Positions 23,996-30,466 of a DNA stretch of 64,000 nucleotides are shown here, one piece after another. The notes beneath the pieces were generated by a model. The model saw only the letters and a list, made by a program, of their open reading frames with translations. It made no database searches and was not told the DNA's origin. Position 1 is the first letter of the stretch, and each line of letters starts with the position of its first letter. This stretch comes from Levilinea sp. (GTDB lineage Bacteria > Chloroflexota > Anaerolineae > Anaerolineales > Anaerolineaceae). The translations under genes and the position numbers were made by a program. The DNA lies in assembly GCA_029975215.1 (NCBI GenBank), contig JARKPO010000005.1:1-64000 (forward strand). The letters are read 5' to 3'.

Positions 23996-24401
23996 CGGCC
24001 ACCTCCAAGAGCTTCTCAGCAAATTGCTTCAGCGCTTCATCAATTGTTCGCTCCTGATCCGATTGATCCACCCGCCTGGCTTGCACAGAACGCACACTTT
24101 GAGCCAGATACTTCACTGCTACATGCAGTCCGTCGATCTGGCGAAGGAGTGTGGTATGGTCGTTGCCGTTAGGCGCGATAACGCTTGTTGACATTGCGTC
24201 AACCACATTTTCGATCGTTGTGCTGACGAACAGCGAACTCCAGGCGATCCGCTGAAGCTCTACGCTCATTGCCTTCAGATGAGATGAATTAAGGTTTGCA
24301 TTTTCTTGATCAAATTGGTCCGCAAGTTTATGCAGTGACTCGGACACTCCTGATACCTTGGTGTTCAGTACCTGGTCGATATCAAAAACACGATCGTTCA
24401 T
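23973..24401 (-). CDS. Helical protein leading the recombinase-2 operon
   Basis: The 142-aa protein is almost wholly alpha-helical with heptad-like spacing (VSESLHKLADQFDQENANL; IDEALKQFAEKLLEVAG). No family is recognised. GAGGAAT precedes ATG 24401. It is first in the operon with the 71-aa protein and recombinase 2, directly downstream of a TATAAT box and a ComA-box-like array, so it is expected to be expressed with the recombinase under quorum control. Confidence 0.6.
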   Translation of the reverse strand: MNDRVFDIDQVLNTKVSGVSESLHKLADQFDQENANLNSSHLKAMSVELQRIAWSSLFVSTTIENVVDAMSTSVIAPNGNDHTTLLRQIDGLHVAVKYLAQSVRSVQARRVDQSDQERTIDEALKQFAEKLLEVAGECKCAR

Positions 24402-24463
24402 GGATTCCTCGATGAGTAGGGTAGTGGTTTTGACGGGAAGCTTTCTCGTTTCAACCGGACGAG

Positions 24464-24469
24464 ATTATA
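24464..24469 (-). promoter_or_regulatory. -10 box of the recombinase-2 operon
   Basis: TATAAT on the minus strand, with no good -35 hexamer 17 bases upstream (CTAGCA). It lies 33 bases from the proximal half-site of the ComA-like array, the layout of an activator-dependent promoter. Confidence 0.65.
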
Positions 24470-24502
24470 GGATCAGGCGTCGATTTTGCTAGCTGTCCAA
24501 AC

Positions 24503-24560
24503 CCGCAAGAAACGTTGCGGATTCCCGCAAAAAAACGGTTTTCATTGCGGAAACCCGCAA
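24503..24560 (-). promoter_or_regulatory. ComA-box-like operator array upstream of the recombinase operon
   Basis: Half-site CCGCAA (24503-24508), six bases GAAACG, palindrome TTGCGGATTCCCGCAA (24515-24530), 14 bases, then palindrome TTGCGGAAACCCGCAA (24545-24560). TTGCGG-N4-CCGCAA is the ComA recognition dyad known from Bacillus srfA. The half-site lies nearest the promoter. The layout is identical to the array before the comX-like gene (28849-28906). Confidence 0.85.
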
Positions 24561-24569
24561 AACGACAGG

Positions 24570-24598
24570 TAAATAAAAACCCCGGCAAGAAGCCGGGG
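24570..24598 (-). terminator. Terminator of the com-like operon
   Basis: On the minus strand CCCCGGC and GCCGGGG pair around TTCTT, followed by TTTTTATTT (24579-24571). It lies 24 bases after the regulator stop. Confidence 0.85.
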
Positions 24599-24621
24599 CC
24601 TGAGTTTGTTATTCGTCTCAA

Positions 24622-25254
24622 CTAAAGTAAGCCGTGTTCTTGAGCCCAAATCACCGCACTGGGTCTGGTGGTGACCCCTAACTTGTCGTAGATGTTGGAT
24701 ATGTGGAATTCGACGGTTCGCTCTGCCATATGGAGGCGTGAAGCGATGTCTTTTGTGGTTAAGCCATCTGCAATCAGCCGGATTACTTCACACTCTTTTT
24801 CCGTCAGAACGCCGGAATTCGTTTGCGATGGATTATCGCGAAATTTCCCCATCATCATAGTTGCTACGGAAGGTCCTACCCAATTTCTGCCTTTAATAAC
24901 AGAACGGACCGCTTCTGGAACGACGAATGGATCTTCTTCCTTCAAAACGTAGCCGTGCGCGCCGGCTTTCAGCATGGATGTAACAGTACCTTTATCCCCA
25001 TGAGCCGTCAGCACCAACACTTTTATAGCGGGATGGGATTTCCCCAGCCGTCTGATAACCTCCACTGCTTTGATCCCTGGCATGCTGATATCCAGGATCA
25101 CCACATCAACCGGCGCTTCATTGACTTTCACAATCACCTCGTCGCCATCGACCGCCTCACCCGCGATTTCAAAATCGGCATGACGGGACAATTCGGCTTT
25201 CAAGCCGGAGCGAAAAATCGGATGATCATCCGCTATCAAAATACGCGTTCTCAA
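24622..25254 (-). CDS. ComA-like NarL/LuxR-family response regulator
   Basis: The 210-aa protein is close to Bacillus ComA (214 aa). The receiver starts ILIADDHPIFRSGL, with phosphoacceptor Asp in VVILDISMPG, switch Thr in LTAHGD and Lys in LKEEDP. The C-terminal LuxR HTH is TEKECEVIRLIADGLTTKDI and ERTVEFHISNIYDKLGV. A TTG start at 25254 is chosen because GGAGG lies 5 bases upstream; the longer frame would overlap the kinase gene. Likely phosphorylated by the adjacent kinase and binds the two TTGCGG-N4-CCGCAA arrays. Confidence 0.88.
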   Translation of the reverse strand: MRTRILIADDHPIFRSGLKAELSRHADFEIAGEAVDGDEVIVKVNEAPVDVVILDISMPGIKAVEVIRRLGKSHPAIKVLVLTAHGDKGTVTSMLKAGAHGYVLKEEDPFVVPEAVRSVIKGRNWVGPSVATMMMGKFRDNPSQTNSGVLTEKECEVIRLIADGLTTKDIASRLHMAERTVEFHISNIYDKLGVTTRPSAVIWAQEHGLL

Positions 25255-25274
25255 ATCTACCTCCGATAAAGTTG

Positions 25275-27620
25275 TTAAATTGGAACCTGGGCGGACAGAA
25301 TGCAGCCCTGGCCCGGGCTCGATGAAATCGACAAACAACCATTCACAGCTTCAACCATTTCTTTTATGCCTATCAGACCGTAGTGCCGATTCGGGACCAA
25401 AAGCTCCAGCCGGTCAGGCACCGTGAAACCCTTTCCGTTATCCGTTACCATCACGGAAACCTGTTCCGATGTGACTTTGACCCACACCTCCACATGATCA
25501 GCGTGGGCATGTTTATAGATATTGATCAGGCTTTCCTGGACCAAACGGTAGATGCATAGCTTGACATCCTCGCCCATTTCCTGGTTTTCATTTCCCTCGA
25601 TGAGAACGCGAACCTTGAAATCAGCGTTTTCTTCAACTTCATAAATTTTGGACTGTATGGCTTCAAAGAAATTGAGCACGTCAAGCGTTGGTGGACGCAA
25701 ATCATCACAAATCTGCCTCAACACGCCGATCATCTCCTGAATTTCTGTCTGCACTTTCACGAGATTATCAGTTTGCGCGCCATTCAATTGGCTTCGAATC
25801 CCAGCCATCTGGTAATTCAGGCCGGCTAACGATTGGATGACCAGATCGTGCAGGTCGCGCGCCAACCGCTTGCGCTCCTCTTCGCGGCCGCGCAAAACTT
25901 GCCGGTGGAGCCGGCTTATCTTTTCCAAATGCGTTTGGGCTTCTTCCAACAGCTTTGCGTTCTCTAGAGTCATCTGGGCCTGGTGGATTACGACCTTCAG
26001 AATTTCAAAATCGGGCTCGCTCAGCGGTTCTCCATCCCGTTTTACACCAAGTAAAAGAACACCTGACAAGCGGGCGTCGTCCCCTTTTAGGGGAACCACG
26101 TGTGTTGGATGGACCCCATTTTTCGAGGCCCATGGATAGGCAGCGGCATATTCTTGTTTCCAGGGCAGAAAATCGTTGGGTTTGTTCGTAAAAAGTACTT
26201 CAAAATCGCCAAGATCACATTTCTGGTCATCCGGTAGCGTTTCTGTCCGGACGGTAAGGCCGTGTTCATACGTAAACCTGATCTTGTCAGGCAAGATAAG
26301 ATAGGCTGTTTCCAGACGCATGGATTGCCCAATCACCTGGGTCAGGGATGCCCCGATCGATATTTGATTTTGCTCGGTTGTGGTCAAGGAGTGCCTCGTT
26401 TGTTCGACTACGGTGCGGAAATCGTACCATCCACCATACAGGAGCTGGTTGACAAAGCGGGTCAGGACGCCATAAAGTTTGACCGCGGAACCAGCAAGGA
26501 TGACGGTCGTGACCAGCCCCCAGACCGGAGAGTGGGTCAGCGATGGTGAAATAAACGTTGATGTGAGTGAAAAACAAAGCGAATAAATGCCGGTTAGAAG
26601 CAAACCCACGAGAACAATTGCCAGGCCCCGGTTAATGGTGTCTTTTACGCCGACCAGTCGGTAGCGGTAAATCGCAAAACCATAACCTAAGGGCAGAGTT
26701 AACAATGCAAGAAAAGCCAATTCGAACGATACGACGGGATGCCCGCTAATCACCTGCGGGATGATGACCAGAGTAATCACGGGAACGATTCCGATCAGGC
26801 CGCTCAGAACGATCAACCCGACCTGGTATCGTTCCAGTGCAGTCGTGGCATTTCTGAACGAGCGGGTCAGGAGATAAATTACCGCGAGCATGTCAATGGC
26901 AAATATCGTGAAGATAATATTTGACACGATATGATCCTGGAGGAGTCCGACGCCTGCGAATGAGTTCCAAACATTTAGAAGACAGAACAGAATACTTGCT
27001 GCCACCAAGGCGTATCCTGCCCTGGGACTAAAATTACGAACCTTGACGGGAAATACCACATGAAGGTGAACGGCCAAAGTCCCCAACCAAAGGATGCCGC
27101 AATGGAACCCCACCTTCGTCCAATCGGGGCCATATGTGCTGATCGCACCACACGTGAGTGAAACCACCGCGCTTTGACTAACCAGGAAAAAGAGGATCGA
27201 TTGGACACGCGCCCGGCTGAAGGCCAGCACATAACCACCCACAAGCCAGAAACCGAAAGCGACAAGGAATGCTGGTAAACGATTGAGAATGGCTCGGAAA
27301 CTTGATGGTGTGACCTGGACCGCCAAATTCTGTATCTGGCCATCGCGCTCAACATCGATCCGGATAGTCTGATCAATTTCAGTTCTCGTCAATTTGTATA
27401 AATCCGCTGCCGATTTATCGCCAGCCGAGATGATCCTGTCACCAATTTGGAATGTCTTGGATGAAGGATGGCCGGCGTCGACATCATAGACGACGCCGGA
27501 CCGATAACCCCAATAGGCGCCAATGCTTGGCTTCTGTACGGCTAGCAATACCGACCATCCGATCCAGACCAATGTAATTACCGATATTCCGTGCAGAAGC
27601 ACAAGCAAGGCTTTTTTCAA
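25275..27620 (-). CDS. ComP-like polytopic sensor histidine kinase
   Basis: The 781-aa protein starts with a membrane segment, then a PDZ-like outer domain (about 40-105, FQIGDRIISAGDKSAADLY). Eight or nine further membrane segments run to about 400, followed by a GAF-like region. HisKA_3 has H-box RKRLARDLHDLVIQSLAGL and the HATPase ends VTDNGKGFTVP and HYGLIGIKEM. The polytopic N-terminus with a PDZ-like loop is the layout of Bacillus ComP. Start overlaps the ComQ-like stop by 4 bases (ATGA). Confidence 0.88.
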   Translation of the reverse strand: MKKALLVLLHGISVITLVWIGWSVLLAVQKPSIGAYWGYRSGVVYDVDAGHPSSKTFQIGDRIISAGDKSAADLYKLTRTEIDQTIRIDVERDGQIQNLAVQVTPSSFRAILNRLPAFLVAFGFWLVGGYVLAFSRARVQSILFFLVSQSAVVSLTCGAISTYGPDWTKVGFHCGILWLGTLAVHLHVVFPVKVRNFSPRAGYALVAASILFCLLNVWNSFAGVGLLQDHIVSNIIFTIFAIDMLAVIYLLTRSFRNATTALERYQVGLIVLSGLIGIVPVITLVIIPQVISGHPVVSFELAFLALLTLPLGYGFAIYRYRLVGVKDTINRGLAIVLVGLLLTGIYSLCFSLTSTFISPSLTHSPVWGLVTTVILAGSAVKLYGVLTRFVNQLLYGGWYDFRTVVEQTRHSLTTTEQNQISIGASLTQVIGQSMRLETAYLILPDKIRFTYEHGLTVRTETLPDDQKCDLGDFEVLFTNKPNDFLPWKQEYAAAYPWASKNGVHPTHVVPLKGDDARLSGVLLLGVKRDGEPLSEPDFEILKVVIHQAQMTLENAKLLEEAQTHLEKISRLHRQVLRGREEERKRLARDLHDLVIQSLAGLNYQMAGIRSQLNGAQTDNLVKVQTEIQEMIGVLRQICDDLRPPTLDVLNFFEAIQSKIYEVEENADFKVRVLIEGNENQEMGEDVKLCIYRLVQESLINIYKHAHADHVEVWVKVTSEQVSVMVTDNGKGFTVPDRLELLVPNRHYGLIGIKEMVEAVNGCLSISSSPGQGCILSAQVPI

Positions 27621-28561
27621 TTTACAGCCACTCCTAACCAGGATAAATGGTTCAGCATTTTCAGGATTCTCTCGTGAGGCTCTTTTGCTAGCGGTATTGC
27701 GCGGAGTTCACTCCTGCCAATTTCGGCGTACTTCATCGCTTCCAGCCTCAGATAGAGGATCAGGCTGTTCTGTAGCGAATCTGTTTGTGCTTTTGGCCCG
27801 AATCCCAAGTAAATGGGATCTTGACCGCTCAAGCCCAGGTAGCTCAAGTAGGCGTTTGCCATTGGACTGAGAGTGTGGTTTCCTGCCTGTTTGATGGCAT
27901 CCGCCTCAAGATCCTTTAGATCATCCGATATCTGTACAATTGTCCCAACGGCAGTTCCGAATTTGTCGAAATGCAGAAGTCGATCGGTTTGATTGGTCGC
28001 AACGCGTGCGCCAACGTAGCAGCCCAGGCCAAAGGCCGAGCCGGATTTCTTTTGCGCAATTTCCCAACAAGTTGCCAGATCTGGCAAGGGGACAGAGAGA
28101 TCAAGATGTTGCCCCGAACATACGGAAAGGACGGTTTCGTGAAACGCCCTTTGGATATCCCAGGCTGCGCCGGCATCTATGCAATCTAACTCGAGATGGT
28201 TGAGAATCCATTCGGCGACGAATATCATCCCGGTCGACAGGTTGGTACAAATCCCCTGACCGTAGGGAGATAAGCCAGGAAGCGCGGGCTCATGATCTTC
28301 AACCTTGTCCAACACGTGCGCAGCGGTTTGAAGCAGAAACCAGGAAGTGGTCACTCCAATTGCGCGCAGGGGATTCACTCCGTTTGCCTCGCAACACAAA
28401 AAAGGAAGACAAACTGGAGGCTCGCTGGCTTTAAAACGATGAAATTGCATTTGCAGGTAATCTTGCCCAACCGACAACAGCAAATTTCGATAAGATGGCG
28501 CGAGATCGATCCGCCGCAGCGCAAGCGCCAGGCGGTCGCAAATCATAGCTTCTGCGTCCAT
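27617..28561 (-). CDS. ComQ-like isoprenyl transferase (polyprenyl synthase fold)
   Basis: The 314-aa protein has the all-helical isoprenoid synthase fold. The first Asp motif is degenerate (DKVEDHE) and the second is good (QISDDLKDLEAD), as in ComQ enzymes that prenylate a Trp of the ComX peptide rather than elongate prenyl chains. Genes for carotenoid or quinone synthesis are absent nearby. It lies 3 bases after the ComX-like peptide and overlaps the ComP-like gene, so the order is X-Q-P-A. Confidence 0.82.
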   Translation of the reverse strand: MDAEAMICDRLALALRRIDLAPSYRNLLLSVGQDYLQMQFHRFKASEPPVCLPFLCCEANGVNPLRAIGVTTSWFLLQTAAHVLDKVEDHEPALPGLSPYGQGICTNLSTGMIFVAEWILNHLELDCIDAGAAWDIQRAFHETVLSVCSGQHLDLSVPLPDLATCWEIAQKKSGSAFGLGCYVGARVATNQTDRLLHFDKFGTAVGTIVQISDDLKDLEADAIKQAGNHTLSPMANAYLSYLGLSGQDPIYLGFGPKAQTDSLQNSLILYLRLEAMKYAEIGRSELRAIPLAKEPHERILKMLNHLSWLGVAVN

Positions 28562-28564
28562 CGC

Positions 28565-28771
28565 TTAGGCAGCCCAGGGTTCGGTCGTGAGCATGAAATT
28601 GCCTGCTTTGGAAATGGATTCCGGCAGCGCCAGCAGGGCTTCCAGGGCCTTTTTCTCGGTCTTTTCCAGGGCAATGCCGGCCAGTTGGAGAGCTACTTCC
28701 GCATTCATTTGCAGCGATTCGGCGAACGAAACATCCGTGGAAATCCGATAGGCAACAGTAGCGAGTGTCAT
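28565..28771 (-). CDS. ComX-like pre-pheromone peptide
   Basis: A 68-aa precursor with no signal peptide. It ends GNFMLTTEPWAA, with a single Trp third from the C-terminus, where Bacillus ComX peptides carry their prenylated Trp near the end. The start at 28771 (MTLATVAYR) has AGAGG 7 bases upstream; a frame extending to 29020 would run through the operator array and is rejected. Its position directly before the ComQ-like enzyme is the main support. Sequence similarity to known ComX is not expected, as the family is hypervariable. Confidence 0.78.
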   Translation of the reverse strand: MTLATVAYRISTDVSFAESLQMNAEVALQLAGIALEKTEKKALEALLALPESISKAGNFMLTTEPWAA

Positions 28772-28809
28772 TTCTATACCTCTCAAAGTGGATTTGGAAT
28801 TACTCGCCA

Positions 28810-28815
28810 AGTTTA
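28810..28815 (-). promoter_or_regulatory. Inferred -10 box of the comX-like operon
   Basis: TAAACT on the minus strand lies exactly 33 bases from the proximal half-site, the same distance as TATAAT in the recombinase promoter. It is a weak -10 without a good -35, consistent with dependence on an activator. Confidence 0.45.
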
Positions 28816-28848
28816 TCCGCGCCCTTTGAAATCGATAACTGGGATAAT

Positions 28849-28906
28849 CCGCAAGAATCGTTGCGGATTCCCGCAAAATTCGGCGCCTGATTGCGGATTC
28901 CCGCAA
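28849..28906 (-). promoter_or_regulatory. ComA-box-like operator array upstream of comX-like gene
   Basis: Half-site CCGCAA (28849-28854), six bases GAATCG, TTGCGGATTCCCGCAA (28861-28876), 14 bases, and TTGCGGATTCCCGCAA again (28891-28906). Every spacing equals that of the array at 24503-24560, while the 14-base spacers differ in sequence. It implies positive autoregulation of the pheromone operon. Confidence 0.85.
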
Positions 28907-29026
28907 CATCCAACTGAAATCAAAATTGGCCAAGCACGGCGTAACCGGATTGGTCTTCGGGATAACAGGTTGTTCAGTTAATTTCTTTTCTTGATTGGGA
29001 ACGATTACTGCTGGCACCAATAAAAA

Positions 29027-29371
29027 CTAATCCTCGTTTTCTGCCAGGACCCCAACCAGCTTGACCGCTCTCTTTCGGTCTCGTTCAGAGAGCTTTCCGT
29101 AAGAAAATTTTAAGTGCTCGAAATCCGGGTCCAATTCAGGGGGATACGGAAGTAAACCGGCTGCGCAAAAGACTTCAACCGGATCGATCCGTAAAGCACG
29201 GGCAATTTTTAGGCATATGTCCCACCTGGGGAGAACACCTTTATTCCGAGCCTTGCTGAAATTCGTGTGGGAAATGTCCGCTCTTATGGCAAGTTGATTG
29301 TCGGTAAGATTATATTCAGCAAGTACGCTGTCCAACCATTTAACGAATACTGCGGCTTTGTCTTCTGTCAT
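29027..29371 (-). CDS. XRE-family HTH regulator upstream of the com-like operon
   Basis: The 114-aa protein (MTEDKAAVFVKW) has a Cro/CI-type HTH at about residues 18-65 (LTDNQLAIRADISHTNFSKARN). This is followed by RIDPVEVFCAAGLLPYPPE and a helical tail. ATG 29371 is preferred to a TTG seven codons upstream. It resembles the XRE protein at 19754 in its DPVEV...AAGL / NPNEI...LAG segment. It probably regulates its own or neighbouring element genes. Confidence 0.75.
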   Translation of the reverse strand: MTEDKAAVFVKWLDSVLAEYNLTDNQLAIRADISHTNFSKARNKGVLPRWDICLKIARALRIDPVEVFCAAGLLPYPPELDPDFEHLKFSYGKLSERDRKRAVKLVGVLAENED

Positions 29372-29515
29372 AATCTGTCCCTGATGGAACAAATTATGAC
29401 ATTCAAGGTTGTCATTGGTAGAACAGGATATGTTACCGGAGTGACATTTTCAATTTACCATGCATACACTAGATCAATGTGCTCCCCGGATTCTCAGCAA
29501 GTACTATGGAAATTT

Positions 29516-29842
29516 CTAATTCGATGGCGAGGATTGGTCTTTTGACGTTTCTTTACGTATCTTCCGTTCAGCTTTCTTTTCCCGTTGATCCTGAACCATC
29601 TCTTCGATACTCCTCACTACTTCAGGCATCGATCGACCAAAGCGCTTAAAATAAATTTCTTCGATAAATTCCGGCAAAGGCTTTTTCCACGGTTCCTGTT
29701 TCTCATTGGCCAGCTTCCCAAACTTATTCGGATTTAGTCCTAATTCCCTAGCCATCTGAACTTGCGCATCGGTGAGACGATAGTGCTTTCGTGCGTCGAT
29801 CCACACTTGATATTTCTGTGGTATCGCAACTTTCTTTACCAT
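29516..29842 (-). CDS. Conserved hypothetical protein (HTH-like)
   Basis: The 108-aa protein starts MVKKVAIPQKYQVWIDARKH with GCAGGAGG upstream; a frame extending to 30007 includes a spurious hydrophobic stretch. The central part (LTDAQVQMARELGLNPNKFGKL) looks like a helix-turn-helix. WKKPLPEFIEEIYFKRFG is a motif seen in small conserved proteins often encoded near mobile DNA. The C-terminus is highly charged. Function unknown. Divergent from the excisionase-type gene. Confidence 0.65.
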   Translation of the reverse strand: MVKKVAIPQKYQVWIDARKHYRLTDAQVQMARELGLNPNKFGKLANEKQEPWKKPLPEFIEEIYFKRFGRSMPEVVRSIEEMVQDQREKKAERKIRKETSKDQSSPSN

Positions 29843-30005
29843 GCGCAGACCTCCTGCAAAATTGTGAGAAATATAATTGGTTTCTTTGAGGAGCACGAGA
29901 TCCATCTTGAAAGATAATAATACAAAACTGAACAATAATGACAATATCAGATAGCTATTTCTAGTCAAAGTGTATAATAAATTCATCTTCCTAACCGAGG
30001 ATCCC

Positions 30006-30230
30006 ATGGAAAATCACCTGCCGGAAATCATGACCATTGAAGAAGTTGCTGAATATCTTCGCGTCCCAGTTTCTTCGCTGTACAAGCTGGCCCAACAAGG
30101 GAAAATTCCGGCTTCCAAGGTGGGTCGCCACTGGCGTTTCCGACGCGAGTTCATCGACCGTTGGATCAATGACCAGGCGCGTGGTATGAAGCCGGAAAGA
30201 ACAAGTCAAAGAGGCTCAGAGGGGGAATAA
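30006..30230 (+). CDS. Excisionase-type HTH_17 DNA-binding protein
   Basis: The 74-aa protein has the MerR-like/excisionase winged HTH: EIMTIEEVAEYLRVPVSSLY, then GKIPASKVGRHWRFRREFID. The ATG at 30006 follows GAGGATCCC. Such proteins act as Xis factors or small regulators. It precedes the defence island in the same orientation. The following 236 bases hold only a possible 24-codon frame (30233-30307) and short AT-rich inverted repeats. Confidence 0.8.
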   Translation: MENHLPEIMTIEEVAEYLRVPVSSLYKLAQQGKIPASKVGRHWRFRREFIDRWINDQARGMKPERTSQRGSEGE

Positions 30231-30466
30231 GGATGCGCACAATTGCTGAAATCCAAAGTCTAATGGAAGAATTGAGAGTCCGACTGAAATATAGGATTCG
30301 AGTATAAAATGACAAATGACCATTCATTACGCCAAATAAAGCCGAATAATGGCACAACGAATGGCGCAAATCCATTATGGTCCATTGTCAATATAAAACG
30401 GGGCTGCAATGCACCATTGGATAAATTCTTACCGGCTAAAATATTCGAACAGGAATCCATTCCTCA

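Noticed and set aside
28772..29020. N-terminal extension of the ComX-like ORF
   Set aside because: It would run through both ComA-like palindromes and lacks a better ribosome site than AGAGG before 28771.
30233..30307. 24-codon ORF after the excisionase-type gene (MRTIAEIQSLMEELRVRL)
   Set aside because: It has a GGGGGAAT-like site but is too short and unsupported to call as a gene.
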